Shown here: in pieces, positions 1-12,446 of the stretch | Numbering within the stretch: the first letter of the stretch is position 1 | Layout: the number at the start of each line of letters is the position of its first letter | From: Udeniomyces pyricola | Lineage: Eukaryota; Basidiomycota; Tremellomycetes; Cystofilobasidiales; Mrakiaceae | Direction of reading: 5' to 3' | Assembly (NCBI GenBank): GCA_039545295.1 | Contig: BCIK01000005.1 | Location: forward strand, 65,268 to 129,267 | DNA length: 64,000 nucleotides | Made by a program: the position numbers and the translations under genes | The notes under the pieces: generated by a model | Told to the model about the DNA's origin: nothing | The model's input: only the letters and a program-made list of their open reading frames with translations | Database searches by the model: none

Positions 1-3000
1 TACGTACTCGCCTCGCAGAGCTGGGAATCGCTCTCGTCCTCGTTTTGGATTCAGCAAGCTGTTGACCTTCTGCTCGGGTGTGTCGACTCGGACGAGCTTC
101 TTTACCCATCATCCAGTCGTTCATCGTCCAAGATTGAGTCCCCGCTTCGAGCCCTGAGCGCGACGGCCAAGGTCAAGGATTACCTTGTGCCAGCCCGTCG
201 GCTGCTCCACACGGATCCCGCGACGGCCCATACGCTCTGGATTTCGGTGTTCACGACCGTTTGGTCGACGCTGCCAAAGACTCAGCAGACAGAGCTTACC
301 CGGCATCTTGTTGTTCTCCTCGCCAAGGAGCACCACCTCAACCAAGTTGACATGCGGCCCAACATCGTCCAATCCCTTCTCGAGGGCGTCTTCGCGAGCT
401 CGCCTGTCATCGTCCTACCGCCGTTCGTCGTCAAGTATCTTGGCAAGACGTTTGATGCCTGGCACACAGCCATCGAGCTCATGGATCACTCGCTCTCGCT
501 TGAGCCGATCCGGTCAGACGAGACCCTCAAGGACAACACGCGCGATGGCCTTGCCGAGCTCTATGCTGACCTGTGCGAGGACGATCTCTTCTACGGCCTC
601 TGGCGTCGGCGCTCGATCTACGCCGAAACCAACGCCGCTCTATCATATGAGCAGAACGGAATGTGGCCTCAAGCCGAAGTCATGTACGAGACGGCACAGA
701 TCAAGGCCCGGACGGGCGTGCTTCCCTTCACCGAGCCTGAGTACTGCCTGTGGGAGGATCACTGGATCCTCTCGGCTCAAAAGCTCCAGCAATGGGACAT
801 CCTTACCGACCTCGCCAAGGCTGAGAACAACAACGACCTTCTCCTCGAATGTGCTTGGCGACTTTCCGACTGGGGCTCGATGGATCGCGACATGATCGAC
901 ACGACGCTCGCCGCCGTCTCAGACGTTGCGACCCCGCGGCGAAAGGTCTTTGAAGCATACACATGTCTGCTGAAGTCGCAAAACTCGATGGAGAAGAACA
1001 CCGACTTTGCCAAGATCCTCGACGATGCCTACCAACTCTCTATCCGCAAGTGGGTCTCGCTTCCAAAGGCCATTTCCATGGCGCACATTCCGCTCCTTCA
1101 ACTTTTCCAGCAATACGTCGAGCTCTCAGAAGCCGCTCTCGTCTTTGATTCACTCGCCATGACGAATGCTCAGAACCTCGAATTCCGCGTCTCGCAAGAC
1201 CTCAAGGGCATCTTTACCACTTGGCGTGAGCGGTTGCCAAACTTTTGGGATGACATCTCAGTCTGGTCGGACCTCCTTGCTTGGCGTCAGCACGTCTTCT
1301 CGGCCGTCACGAAGGTCTACGTCCCATTGATCGCTCCTGGCGAAACCGCGACCTACGGCTACCGAGGCTACCATGAGACGGCCTGGATGATTAACCGGTT
1401 CGGTCACGTCGCTCGTAAGCATCAGCTTCACGATGTCTGCAGCAACGCCCTCAATAAGATTTACGCCCTCCCCAACATCGAGATCTCGGAAGCATTCCTC
1501 AAGTTGCGCGAGCAGGCCATGTGCCATTACCAAAAGACATCCAGCCTTGCAGAAGGTCTCGAATCAATCAGCACAACCAACCTCATGTACTTTGCGCCGG
1601 GCCAAAAGGCCGAGTTCCTCACGCTTAAGGGCATGTTCATCGCCAAGCTCGGTCACGCCGACGACGCTAACCACGCTTTTGCGCAAGCTGTCCAGATGGA
1701 TCTCAACCTGCCCAAAGCTTGGGCTGAGTGGGGTCACTACAATGATCGCCTCTTCAAGGAGAAGCCAACAGAGCCCTCTTACGCTGCCAATGCGGTCTCG
1801 TGTTATCTTCAAGCCGCCGGCCTCTACAAGAGTCGCAAGACGCGCAAGCTCCTCGTCCGAGTTCTCTGGCTTCTCTCGCTTGACGACCCCAGCAACCCAA
1901 TCTCGCGAGCGTTCGACTCGTACAAGGGCGAGATGCCGGCTTGGTACTGGATTACGCTCGTACCTCAGCTTCTACTTTCCCTGTCTCATCGGGAGGCAAA
2001 ACACGCCCGGGCTATCCTCATGAAGATTGCCAAATCGTACCCACAGGTTCGTTCGCTGTTTCAACATCCCTTTCTCGTAATTTCAGCACCAGCTACTCCT
2101 GTGTTTTGAAGTAAGGCTGACCCCTTTCCCATCCTCTCATGTTTTGTTTCTGCCACGTACCTATGTCATTGCTTGTTCAGGCCCTCTTCTACCAGCTCCG
2201 AACATCGAAAGAAGACTTTTCAGTCATCAAACGTCAGCACCAAGCCCAACTCGCCAAGTACGCGAGCCGACAAAGCGCTGAGTCCTCAACTGGGTCGCAA
2301 CCTCACTCCTCGGCTGCACCAGACTCGAACGTCAAAACCGAAGATAGCACACCCGCTGCTGCCAGCGCCACCTCGACTACCCCCGCCGAATCGGCCAATC
2401 CCAATCCAAATCCCATGCCAAATGTGGTTCCGCCGAATCTCCCGACGGCACCACGTCAGCCTTGGGAGCACGTCGAGGAAGTTCTCAATTTGCTGAAAAC
2501 GGCGTTCCCCCTCCTTGCGCTTTCCATGGAGAAGATGGTCGACCAGATTCAGACCCGAGGCAAGCCGCCGCCCGAAGAAGACATCTACCGTTTCATCACG
2601 GCCCTTTTGATGGATGGCATGTCGGTGAGTCGGCCTTCGCGACAGGTAGTGTCAGGTTCTCGTCGCTGAAATACTGAAGTTGACCTACATTTTTTTCTCT
2701 TTTTCATTGGTTAGCAATACATCATCCGAAGCGATAAGCCTCACGATGATGGGAAGCTTAGCGCAGCAACCAAGGAAAGCGTTACCCGCTTCGCACAAGG
2801 GGTTCAAAACTTGTCCTCTACGCTCCGAGTATGTATCGCTCTGCTGTTTGTCGTGTATGAACACGACATGAGGTGTCACCGCTCACCATCGCAATTTGTC
2901 TATGTGTCTTGGTCCTCATTCCATCCAGGCAAATCTCGAGGAGGACTTGATCAAGGAATCCTCGCTGCGAGACTACGTTCGAAAGCTTCAGCGATGGCGA

Positions 3001-4779
3001 GACACCTACGAAGTCTCGCTTGACTCTCGTCCGCGCAAGCAACCGCTCGATCAGGCCAACTGCTACCTCTCCGAGTTTCATCACGGCAAGTTTGATGAAG
3101 TTGAGATTCCAGGACAGTACCTTCAGGTGAGTTTCAATCGTGGATGGGTCTTTACCTTGAAAGATTACTGCTGTCTGACCCGATTCTATGCATTCCCATC
3201 TCACAGCACGTCGACAGTAACAACGACTTTGCTAAGATTGCCCGGTTCTCGCCTACCGTCGAGCTCGGTCGCGGCCACGGCTTCTGCATCAGACGCATCA
3301 CCATGATTGGTCACACGGGAGTCAGCCACTCGTTTACGGTTCAACTCCCTGCTGCTCGGCACACCCGCAGGTGCGAGTCATGAGTCTGTTCCCTCGTCTA
3401 TGTTTTTTCGTGGCTCGGCGCTGATCAGAACAACCTGCTTCATCTCTTTTTTTTTTTCTCCTGTAGAGAGGATCGAATCAGTCAACTCTTCCGAACGCTG
3501 TCCACTGTCCTCCAGAGCAAGAAGGAGAGCAGGAAGCGCAATCTTTCGTTCCATCTACCGGCCGCCATTCCACTCGCACCATCTCTTCGATTACTCGAGC
3601 TTGACAGCACCTACACGTCTCTTCAGGACATCTATGACGCTCACTGCAAGTCACGTGGTCTCTCAAAAGAGGATCCAATCCTTTACTTTACCGATCGATT
3701 CCGAGAGCTTTTCGACCCTCTGACTCACACCGTACGTTCGAGATCCTGGATGTGCATCTTTTCCTCTACAGTGTAGCACTGATTGTTTTCCTCATGCGAT
3801 TGCTCGTTCATCAGGTCGATTCGCCAGAGTGGGTGAACATTCGACTCGAACTTTTGGACGAAATCGAAGCCAAGTTCATTCCTAAGACTGTGCTTACCGA
3901 CGTAAGTCGCGGTTGGCCTCTGTGGATTTTGAACGAGTGCCAATATCTGAGATCTAACCCATCTCATGCTTGTCTTACTTGGCCCTCTAGTACATGGTTC
4001 GACTGATGAAGACCCCAAGCGACCTCTTCTCCATGAGGAAGCAATTCACGCTTCAAATGGCCTCGGTCACGTTCATATCGTACACCGCTGCTCTGCAGCA
4101 GAGAAATCTCACACGTTTCAACGTCTCCCGATCTTCAGGTCAAATCTACATGTCGGAGCTGCTGCGTGCGTCTTCTTTCAACCTTTGTTCAGTATCACAG
4201 AATCAAAGCTGACCATCAGAATTCATACTCTCAACCCCTCTCAGCATCGTTCCGAACCCAAGCCGACTCTTTGCCAGTGCTTCACAACGATGACCCGGTT
4301 GACTTCCGGTTGACGCCGGCCATCCAGCATTTCATTGGACCCACTGGTATCGAGGGCATGCTGACGGCTTGCCTCGTCGCCATTGGAAGGGGTCTTTGTG
4401 ACGTGAGTCTTCTCTCAGATTGGGTTTGATCTGAGTTTTTTCGACGCTAAGTTGGCTCGCTCCTTTGCTTCAAATTTGTCACATTTGCGATGGCTAGTTC
4501 GACCTGGAGGACCTTCTCTCGCTGTGGATCAAGGACGAAAGTTACCACTACCTAAATGTCCTCAAAAGGCGGCCGTTGCCCGACCTCGAGTTCCGACGTT
4601 TGGTGGAACTCAACGTCGCCGCGTTTGTCAAGAAGGTCAAGGTTGTCAGCTCCCAGCACGAGAGTCGCCAGGCGAAATCAGACGTGCCTCTCGCCCAATC
4701 CGTCATCACCCTCATCAACAATTCGACTTCCAAAATCAGCCATGCGAAGCTGTCTGAGGCCTTCCTGGCTTCGTTCTAG
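1..4779 (+). CDS. TRA1: Tra1/TRRAP, C-terminal 1310 residues (5' partial)
   Basis: This is the 3' part of the giant PIKK-family pseudokinase scaffold that recruits the SAGA and NuA4 histone acetyltransferase complexes to transcription activators in the nucleus. The reading frame is already open at base 1, so the 5' end lies outside the window. Ten exons fit: 1-2046, 2181-2624, 2715-2828, 2929-3126, 3207-3370, 3467-3731, 3815-3901, 3991-4165, 4245-4402 and 4498-4779, which add up to 3933 nt in frame. Exon 1 carries the FAT-type helical repeats (for example LGHADDANHAFAQAVQMD). A Pro/Ser/Thr-rich spacer follows at about 2280-2450. The kinase-like fold comes next, with the pseudo-active-site stretch FRLTPAIQHFIGP instead of a DFG motif. 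The protein ends in a FATC-like tail, LSEAFLASF. The missing catalytic motif is normal for Tra1. It is convergent with SVF1. Confidence 0.93.
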
Positions 4780-5147
4780 TCATTTCTACCTTCCCCTTTT
4801 CTGTCGTCTATGTCCTCTCTTCCCTTTCTCTTCTCACATTGATCATCATTGTCTCTCGTGGCTTCGTTTTCTCCATCTGCTTTTTTTTTTCTCGCTTACT
4901 TTTAACTGCTTATCTCGGAATCTTGCCTAGCTTTCTTTTTCCGAATCTTCTCTAATTTCCTGTCTTCGAACGAACTTTATGATGATGGTTTAGTTTTTTT
5001 TTTGTTTGCTTCTCAACCAGGCCTATGCTGGACCGATATATATATATGATACATTCATTATAGCAGACGAGAGAAGGGAAGGGAAAAACGGCACGTGTTT
5101 CGATTCTACATCGAGATGTCCGAATGAGAGCGAAAGGGAAGCGTCGA
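4780..5147. other. Convergent 3' region between TRA1 and SVF1
   Basis: No gene is seen here. The first 200 bases are T/C-rich on the plus strand, as expected for the TRA1 3' UTR. A short TA run lies near 5036-5048. Confidence 0.6.
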
Positions 5148-7352
5148 CTACTCGCTGATGAATGTAATTTCGTCGAAAACCTTGCCGTCAATGACCCGCT
5201 CGTCTTGACCCGGCAGGGAAAGAGTGAGTCGAGCATCGCCAAAGTGCTGGTAAATGTAAGGCTTGGTGCCGGCGACGACATTGACAACCTTACGGATGCT
5301 ATGTGTGGGATCAAGAAGTGAGATGGGCGGGCGGGGACGAGTAAGTCAATAAAAGTGTCATCAGCGAATGCCACAAAATGACAATGAGCACTTACACATA
5401 GGGAATCTCGGCTAGAACGTCGACCTTTTCGATGAGATTGTTCTCTCCAACAGCACCGCTGCCGGTGGCAGTCTCAAGGGACGCCTTGACGTGTCCCTCC
5501 CCTCCCTCAGTTTGTCCAGCCCACTCAAAGCGGACCTTGGAGGGAGGGTAGTAGCCAGTGGCGTCGTCAAAGACTGGATTGAGATGTTGCGCGATCGAGG
5601 TCGTTGTGTTGGAGGGCGAATCAGCAGTAGGATCGTGCAGCTGAGAGGTGACAAGGGTGAGTTTTCTGAAGGTACATTGCGACGTCAGAATGCAAAAACG
5701 AGACGATATATCAGCGACCACGATGACTATACACAAGACAACAGAAACAGTGCCAGAAGGCTTACCCGTCCACGACAATTCCTCCCAAGTTGACCTTGTT
5801 CCTTCCCTTGCCCTTTCCGCTAACACCATGCTCATCCTGTCCGTTGGGCCAGACACAAGGGGATGAGTATGAAACCCCCACAAAGTAACGACACACGATG
5901 ATTCATAGTTGACGGCTTCGGCACTCACGTTGGTCTCAAACTCCATCTGGACAGCACGGACCCGACCCTTGCCAGTCTTTTCGTCTCCGGGAGCCGAGAA
6001 GAAAGCGAAATTCCACCTCCTAGCGACCTATGAGGAACAGAGAGAGGAAAGGGGTCAGACATCAACAGAGCCGTCTTGCGTGGTCAGTTCGTAAGGATAG
6101 GTGAGTCCGGCGGCGACTGACAAGGTTAGGTCGCATGCCCTGGATGGCGTGACTGAACATGGCCTCTCCATCAGCCGAGATGGCCTGACCCTTCATTATG
6201 ATGTGACCAGACGACAAGACAACAGGGTGGAAACGGCTGGAGGTACAGGGTCAAGGGGGAAATAGATTCAGCGCACGTCCATCGATTCTGATCTGGGTAA
6301 TTGATAGTGAATCTGCACTGACTGGACGACAAACCCGTCCCTTTTCTTGGGATCAGTTCCGAAGAAACTCTTACCACCATCCTCCCCCCCTCCAATCTTA
6401 AAGCCCGGGGAGTCCGCAGGTCGCGTGAGAGTAACGCTGATCTGCAACTCCTTAGAGAGGTTTGCATTAATTTCGTACTTTTCCTCCGTATCTGGAGAGC
6501 CGGTATGCTTGATTTCCTGTGAGTGTTGATGCCAACAAGAACTGGGCGGGTCAATAAAGTCATTCAACCTTGATGAGCGAAAGGACGAGAAGCCAGAGGA
6601 CGTACGACGAGATCGGCCTTGCCGGACTGGCCATCAGCTTTCCAGCCGGACAAGTTAACCGACTTCCAGACAACCTCCTTGGTCTTGGGATCATACCGCT
6701 TGAAGACAAATTGAACGGTCGGTGGAACGAACATGATACTGTGCATAAGGCAGAGTGCATGTTGCGGGGTCAGTCGGCGCGTTCGTGTGAGTGTAGGCCC
6801 TCACCCCCCCCCCTCCCCCCCTCGTCCATTTCCCGTCATCCAAGCCGACGCGAAGCAAGACATAGAGTAGAGAACGAACCCAGTGACGGAAAAGATGACC
6901 TGAAGCATGATCCAGCTACCATCACTGAGGGCAGAGTACCAACTCTGGGTCTCGGTGACGAAGCCCTTGTTGGTTTCGCAAGCCCAGGCGGTGTCTTGTT
7001 TGGACAGGGGGCCGTTGAGAGGACCTGATGTGGGAGGCGAAACAAAGTTGGGCGTGTTTGGGTCCCTAGAGGAAGGAGGGAAAGTCAAGGTGTATGAGTA
7101 AGCATAGGTGGGATGGAACAAGATGCTGTGAAGGATCAAGGGCGTGGTGTATGGGATGAAGAGCAGATGGCAGGAAGATGGCAGGAAGATGACAGGGCTC
7201 GGGGAGAGAAGCGAGTCTTGGTAGTTGCTGCTGACAAGGGGGAGTTGGGGGGTGGGTGGCTGATTTGACTGGCTGAATAGCTAGAGAGTTCCAGGAGAGT
7301 CCAAGACAAAAATCACGCACACTGGGGCTGTTGCTGCTGCGAACCAAGACAT
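5148..7352 (-). CDS. SVF1: Svf1-like lipocalin-fold protein
   Basis: This looks like survival factor 1, a fungal two-lobe lipocalin-like protein. Yeast Svf1 is needed for survival under oxidative and cold stress and has been linked to ceramide movement between ER and Golgi. Exon 1 is short (7321-7352, MSWFAAATAPV) and is followed by a 255-nt intron and an exon starting at 7065 (DPNTPNFVSPP). The family hallmark GFVTETQSWYSALSDGSW follows, then MFVPPTVQFVFKRYDP and WKSVNLSGWKADGQSGKADL. The C-terminal lobe includes VARRWNFAFFSAPGDEKTGK and YIYQHFGDARLTLSLPGQ, and the protein ends TFISE-stop at 5148. At least six introns interrupt it. The start was chosen because it gives the usual MSWF-type N-terminus. 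The gene shares a promoter region of about 320 bp with CSN4. Confidence 0.85.
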
Positions 7353-7409
7353 GGTGTGATGTGGATGATGAGGGAATGAAGGGTGGAGGGACTGGCTGGA
7401 TACAAGGAA

Positions 7410-7444
7410 GGGGGGGGGGAGGGGAGGGGCAAGGGGGCAAAGGG
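7410..7444 (+). repeat. G-quadruplex-type tract
   Basis: The plus strand carries a run of ten G, then GGGG, GGGG, GGGGG and GGG blocks separated by one to four bases. It lies about 58 bp upstream of the SVF1 start codon on the template side and 230 bp upstream of CSN4. Structure formation is inferred only. Confidence 0.7.
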
Positions 7445-7627
7445 TGATGAATGAGTAATACGATGAGGGGCCGTTGGGATCGATGGCATCTGGGACGATG
7501 GAACGAACCTCCAGCTGCTGGCTGGCTGGCTGGCTGTAGTGGCTTATAACAGATCGATCGATCATCATCATGACGATATCCATCATATTCTTAACCTAGG
7601 CCGCGCATATAGCTACAAGAGATATCC

Positions 7628-7674
7628 GCCCATCCACCCATCCATCCATCCATCCACTCACCCATCCACACATC
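7628..7674 (+). repeat. CATC/CACC short tandem repeat in CSN4 5' leader
   Basis: Imperfect tandem tetramers of CATC, CACC and CACT type contain almost no G and run directly into the CSN4 start codon at 7675. Comparable tracts precede other start codons in the window. Confidence 0.8.
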
Positions 7675-9944
7675 ATGCCTTCCCTTTCCGAGATCACCTC
7701 TTTACCTCAAAAGGATCGACTGCCAGCATATACAAGTCTTCTCCCCGACCTCTACGCTGCGCCCATCCCCGGCCTCGTCAATCTTGTCGACCACATCCTT
7801 AATGACTCCTCTGTTTCGCTTGTCGTCGGGAGACAAGTTTACTCTGACATCGTTTCCGTCATCAACCTAGCTAAACTTGAGGGTGGTCAAGACGCCTCGC
7901 GTCAAGTCATTGAGCGTATCCTCGATCTTGTCAAGAGCTCCGGCTCAGCGAGCTCGATAGCCAACTATGAAGAGCAGGTCCGTTGGCGCCTTTTCAGCCT
8001 CATCTCTGGGGTCCTCTGCAAGCACCCAAATTATCACGCTATCCACATCTAATCGCTTAATTAACCCTCCTTCTCTCTCTTGTGCGCAATGTTCCACTCT
8101 ACCTTCACAGACGACGACTCTCCGGCTCTCACTCGCCAGTATGCTTGAACAGGAAGAAGATTGGATGGAGGCCGCAAAGGTACTCATGGCCGTCCCACTT
8201 GACTCGTCCAACATGTAAGTACAGTATTGGACTAATGTGTTATCCTCGTGGACTACAAACTAACCGAATCACTCCCGACTGACTCGCACCCCGGGTGTCT
8301 GTCGGTTTAACGCGCAGCAAGTTCAGCGATGCCCAAAAGCTCGATCATCTCGTGCACATTGTCCGACTTCTCATCGAGGTCCGTCGCCACAGGCTGATAT
8401 TACCAGAACATTCAGTTGCTCAGGGACTTACCTTGTCGCTCCCCATATGCTGGTGCTCTCTCCTGGTCGTGCAGGTCGGAGATAATGGACAGGCTCAGAC
8501 TTATTTCAACCGAGCTCAGCTGCTTATACACGATTGCGATGATCCGACGGTTCGACTTGCCTACAAGCTTTGTCATGTGAGCGCTGTCCAGCTGATGTTT
8601 CGACTTGCTTGCAGAGATACAACTGACTCTTCTCTGGCTTATCTGTCCCACAGGCACGACTGTTCGACTTCAGCCGAAAGTTCAACGAGGCCGCCCGGAG
8701 CTACTATGAACTCAGCAACATGGCTATTCTCGACGAAGACGACCGACTGCAAGCACTGTCCGTAGATACAAAATTGAACGGTTGCGATGTCGCCCAATAA
8801 ACCTAGACCAACGCTGACCATTATCGCCAACACACTTACTGCCACTGCAGTTCCGCCGCGACGACTTGCTCGATCCTTGCACCTGCTGGCCCCGCTCGTC
8901 TTCACACGCTCGCGTCTCTCCATCGAGATGACCGGACACCCTCACTTCCCACCTATACCATCCTTTCCAAAATGTTCCTCGAGAACATCATTCGCCCGGC
9001 CGAGGTTCTCGAGTTCGAAAAGAGCCTCATGCCACATCAGCTCGCGAGACTGCCCGCAGCACCCAAGGGTATCAGCAGCTTCGACGACAGCGACGACGAT
9101 GGAGAGGACATCAAAATGGGAGGCGGAGGGGGTGAAAAAGTGAGCGAGAGGATGGGACCAGAGACTGTGCTCGATCGAGCTGTCATGGAGCACAACCTCT
9201 TGAGCTGCGCCAAGGTTGGTTCACTCTCCTCTGTTGACGCGAGTTCGCTCCCTCGCTCAAAAAGGGCTCAAAGATGGCTGCTAAGACTTTATCACCTACT
9301 CGAACAGCTTTATGTCAACATCTCGTTTTCTGGGCTCGGTGCCTTGCTCGACCTTGCGCCTTCCGGAGCCGAGACCATGGCAAGGCGAATGATCGAACAG
9401 GAACGGCTGCGGGGTTGGATAGAGTAAGGACTTCTTCCATCTTGTATGTGTCTCTTGTTACGGAGACGAGCTCATAGCCGATGTGCTTGCGTCTTGTTCT
9501 TCAACCCACTTCTCCATCACAGCCAGATTGACAAGCTCATTTGGTTTGAAGGTCGAGTACGTCTCGTCTGATACCTCGCTGTGCCTTTTATTGCTGGGCT
9601 GACATGTTGCTTCGTGGCCTCCGCAGGATGAGTCTAATATCGAAGGGGCGACGGCTGGCGGCTTGGGTGAGGTCGAGAAGGAGCCTCTTCATTTTCAGGG
9701 CGTCTCGCTTACTGAGCGATGGGACAGCAACATCAGTAAGACGGCCGAAAAGGTTGAGGCGATCGCGAACCTCATCAAACAAAAGGGTCTCCTTCAGCCG
9801 ATGGACGGTCGCGAACCGAGTACGTGTCGTTCAGAGTTTGCCTGCTTCTCCTCCACTCCGTGTCCGGCTACGTTGTGTCCGTAATCTTCAATGTATGCTG
9901 ATATGCTCAGTGTGCGTTCTTGTTGTATAGTGGTTGTTTCGTAG
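7675..9944 (+). CDS. CSN4: COP9 signalosome subunit 4
   Basis: This is a subunit of the COP9 signalosome, which removes NEDD8 from cullins and so resets cullin-RING ubiquitin ligases. Ten exons fit: 7675-7977, 8111-8214, 8318-8378, 8475-8576, 8654-8757, 8851-9214, 9308-9423, 9523-9556, 9627-9819 and 9931-9944, giving 464 residues. Recognisable stretches are LASMLEQEEDWMEAAKVL, KLDHLVHIVRLLIE, YFNRAQLLIHDCDD, ARLFDFSRKFNEAARSYYEL and SILAPAGPARLHTLASLHRD. The PCI-domain core follows, LYVNISFSGLGALLDL and MIEQERLRGWIDQIDKLIWFE. An acidic/glycine insert (SSFDDSDDDGEDIK then GGGGG) before the PCI core makes it longer than the roughly 400-residue animal protein. The last 14-nt exon is the least sure. 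Reading straight through instead would stop at 9884. Confidence 0.9.
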
Positions 9945-10043
9945 CATCTGCCCTTCTCTTTCGTGTGGAATGATCCCCTCTCTCTCTCTCATTTCTTCGC
10001 GTTTCGCCTTTCAGGGGCTCTATGTATAATGACTTGATGAACT

Positions 10044-11666
10044 TCATCCTGGCTCATGCATCCCACCCTGATCCTCCACGATCAACCATGTGCTTCTTGA
10101 ATTTTTGAGTCGCAACTCTGCTGGCAACGTTGACCCGAACTCCTCTTCAAACGCTAGCCTCTCTCGCTCGTCATCATCAGCCCACGCCTCTAGCCTTGCT
10201 TTCCACTCGTCGACTGTTCTTCTTCTTTTCTCGTGCTCCGCATCCTTGCGGTCTTGTTCGGCAAGTAGCAGATCGAATGAGTGGGCAAAGTGCCGGAACG
10301 TGGTCGTGACGTGGCAAAGGGAATCAAGTGTTTCGTAAAACTGGCCGAGGTTGGCCCGGATCTCGGCATGGTGTGCAGAGTGGGCCGTCAGTGTAGCCTG
10401 AATATCGTCGGAAAGGCTTCCTCGAACGAAAAGGATGGGTTTGACTGGCTGGATCGCCTCGATAACATGGCTGGATGAACAAATCCGAGGGTCGTATAGC
10501 GAGGCAAAATGAGAGAGTGCAAAACATCCAGACAAACTGGGACCATCCGTTGAAACATCTAGGGCATTGACGGACCTCAATTCGACAGCGACAGCGCTCT
10601 GGCCCTCTAACTCTTCCAAGATGGATCCCAACTGCTCGGTGTCGGCCACGAGGACTGAAGCGACGAGAGGTGCGCGTCAGTGCGGACAGGGGTCGAGTCG
10701 AAGCCTCGGTGCCTAAAGCTATCCATCTCTGTAATGTCACTTACCTTGGAACTCTTCTTCGTCCAAGTCGTCATTCATGGCAGCCCTTGATACCTGATTG
10801 AGATGTGAGTGAAGACTTTCCATCTCGTGTGACATGCATGTGATGGCAGCCGTTTGCGCGTCGTAGGCTTCTTTCGCCTGGGTCGACGGAAGAGGAGAGT
10901 GAGGGCCATCTGGTCGATTGCGAGAACGCTGAAGTAGACGTTGTGGTAGCTCAGTGAGTTTGAGCAAAAGGTCCTGAAAGAGAGATATACACAGAGAGAA
11001 AGAGTGTGTGATGTATAGAGTGAAGCCAAGTCATCAGCCAAGAGAGCTCAAATGGGTGGTTTGAGATGCCTCGGGTTTAAGCGAAAGAAGGTCAAGAGCC
11101 GAGAGAGTCAAGTAGGATGGCGGGGAAGGACAAACGTCGATAACATCTTGACAATCATCCAGTCGGTCGAGCTCAAGGGCATCTTCATCGACAAAATCTC
11201 TGAGGGTGAGAGTCCCGTGCAGTTCATTGGGCGGCCTGGGATCAACCTGAGACGACGACGAGGCCGCGATGGTAGCGGGTTGACCAAAGAGAGCGGACGA
11301 GCTCGCGAGATTAACGCGATGAGCGATAGCTAGCGGGATGGGTCGGGCGAGAACGTTGAGAGCGTCGCCGAGCTGCGTGAGGACCTGGTCCCTTGCCGTG
11401 CTAGCTGGAGCAAGCTCGAGTTGGGTGAGGTCGTCGTTCTCGACGTGTAGTTTGGCGACAATGTGAGCGAGGGTAGCTTCGGTAGCATGAATAGTAGCGA
11501 GAGCGAAGCGATGGGCGGCCTCTTGGACGAGCAGGTTAGTGCAGTGTTGAGCGGAAGGGGCGATAGTGAGTTTGGCAGTGTCGAAGATGGCTTGAGCGTG
11601 CACAATGGTTCGCTTAGATATGAGGATTTGATCAAGAATGGTTGGGGGACTTTGACTCCTAGACAT
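10044..11666 (-). CDS. ATG17: Autophagy scaffold Atg17
   Basis: Atg17 is the crescent-shaped coiled-coil scaffold of the Atg1 kinase complex that starts autophagosome formation in fungi. Three exons fit: 11666-11136, 10973-10745 and 10654-10044, giving 456 residues. The N-terminal half is helical (ILDQILISKRTIVHAQAIF, then a long Ala/Leu-rich stretch). The motif TLRDFVDEDALELDRLDD is what I recognise as typical of basidiomycete Atg17. The C-terminal half has NLGQFYETLDSLCHVTTTF and a charged helix EQDRKDAEHEKRRRTVDEW. The first intron donor (GTTTGT after IleAsp) joins LDDCQDVID to DLLLKLTELPQ and removes an in-frame but low-similarity tail. Family assignment rests on that motif, the length and the helix pattern. 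Only 99 bp separate its stop from that of CSN4. Confidence 0.75.
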
Positions 11667-12446
11667 GGTTGGGTCGGTGGTAGTTTGCTCGGACGTTCGA
11701 GCCGCGAGCGCAAGGGCCGGGGGAGATTGATCAGAATCGATGCATCGATGTTCGATGTATAATATATATATATATGAGCCAACATGCAGATGCAGCCATG
11801 CTTGCATGTGCCAATGCAAATTGATATGATAGCATCAGTTAAGATCGATTGATCCCCGTCGATTATGTTGGATCATGCAGCTGCTCATCATGATATATTC
11901 TTGATATGTACTACTACTATATTGAACCGGCTGAGTTGCGGTGTGATTGAGCGTATCAAGATCTGCACGGCTTCGATGAAGATATGAAGGCGTAGTAATC
12001 TACACGACGTTGATGAAGATATGAAGGCGCAGTGATCTACATATATATACCGCATGTATATATTCGTCAGGGGAAAATTGAATCGTAGAACAACAGTTCC
12101 GCGCTTGCTCCCGATCGCATCTCGCAGATGGCCGGCGTCGATGACCAAAGAGATTCAAGACTTAAATCTCGATGATATTAACGTGAAAACGAACGCTTCC
12201 AGCTGCCGATCCAACAAATCCAGGCCGATCTGATCGATCGGGGTGCTGCGTGACACTCATGCGTGACTAGGCCGAGCGCGCTCTCAATCTGTCCTGCGAA
12301 TCCGACCATCGACCATCGGCCAAGTCGTTAGTTATTGTCGTCGATCAATCCACAGCTCCTTCCTAGTTCTTTCTTGCCTTGGATTCAACACCCATTCACT
12401 TCATCATCACTTCACACACATCCACCTTCAACTCCATACGCGGCCA
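11667..12446. promoter_or_regulatory. Bidirectional intergenic region ATG17/CrgA-like
   Basis: No coding sequence is recognised in this 780-bp gap. It contains a TA run at about 11758-11774, a 37-bp tandem duplication at 11966-12039, and a G-poor leader (many CATC, CACA and CACC steps) just before the ATG at 12447. Confidence 0.55.
11966..12039. repeat. Two-copy 37-bp tandem repeat
   Basis: Copy 1 at 11966-12002 and copy 2 at 12003-12039 match at 32 of 37 positions and share the core GATGAAGATATGAAGGCG. The repeat is intergenic and has no clear function. Confidence 0.85.

Larger units (their letters stand above)
7353..7674. promoter_or_regulatory. Bidirectional promoter region SVF1/CSN4
   Basis: This 322-bp gap lies between two divergent start codons. 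It holds a G-rich tract on the plus strand at 7410-7444 with several runs of four or more G, a (GGCT)n run near 7521-7536, and a G-poor CATC/CACC repeat (7628-7674) that forms the CSN4 leader up to its ATG. No specific factor site can be named. Confidence 0.6.

Noticed and set aside
9820..9884. Stop at 9884 as the end of CSN4
   Set aside because: The GTACGT donor at 9820 and AG at 9930 give an alternative short end; both are possible, and the spliced one was preferred because the read-through adds Cys-rich unlike sequence.
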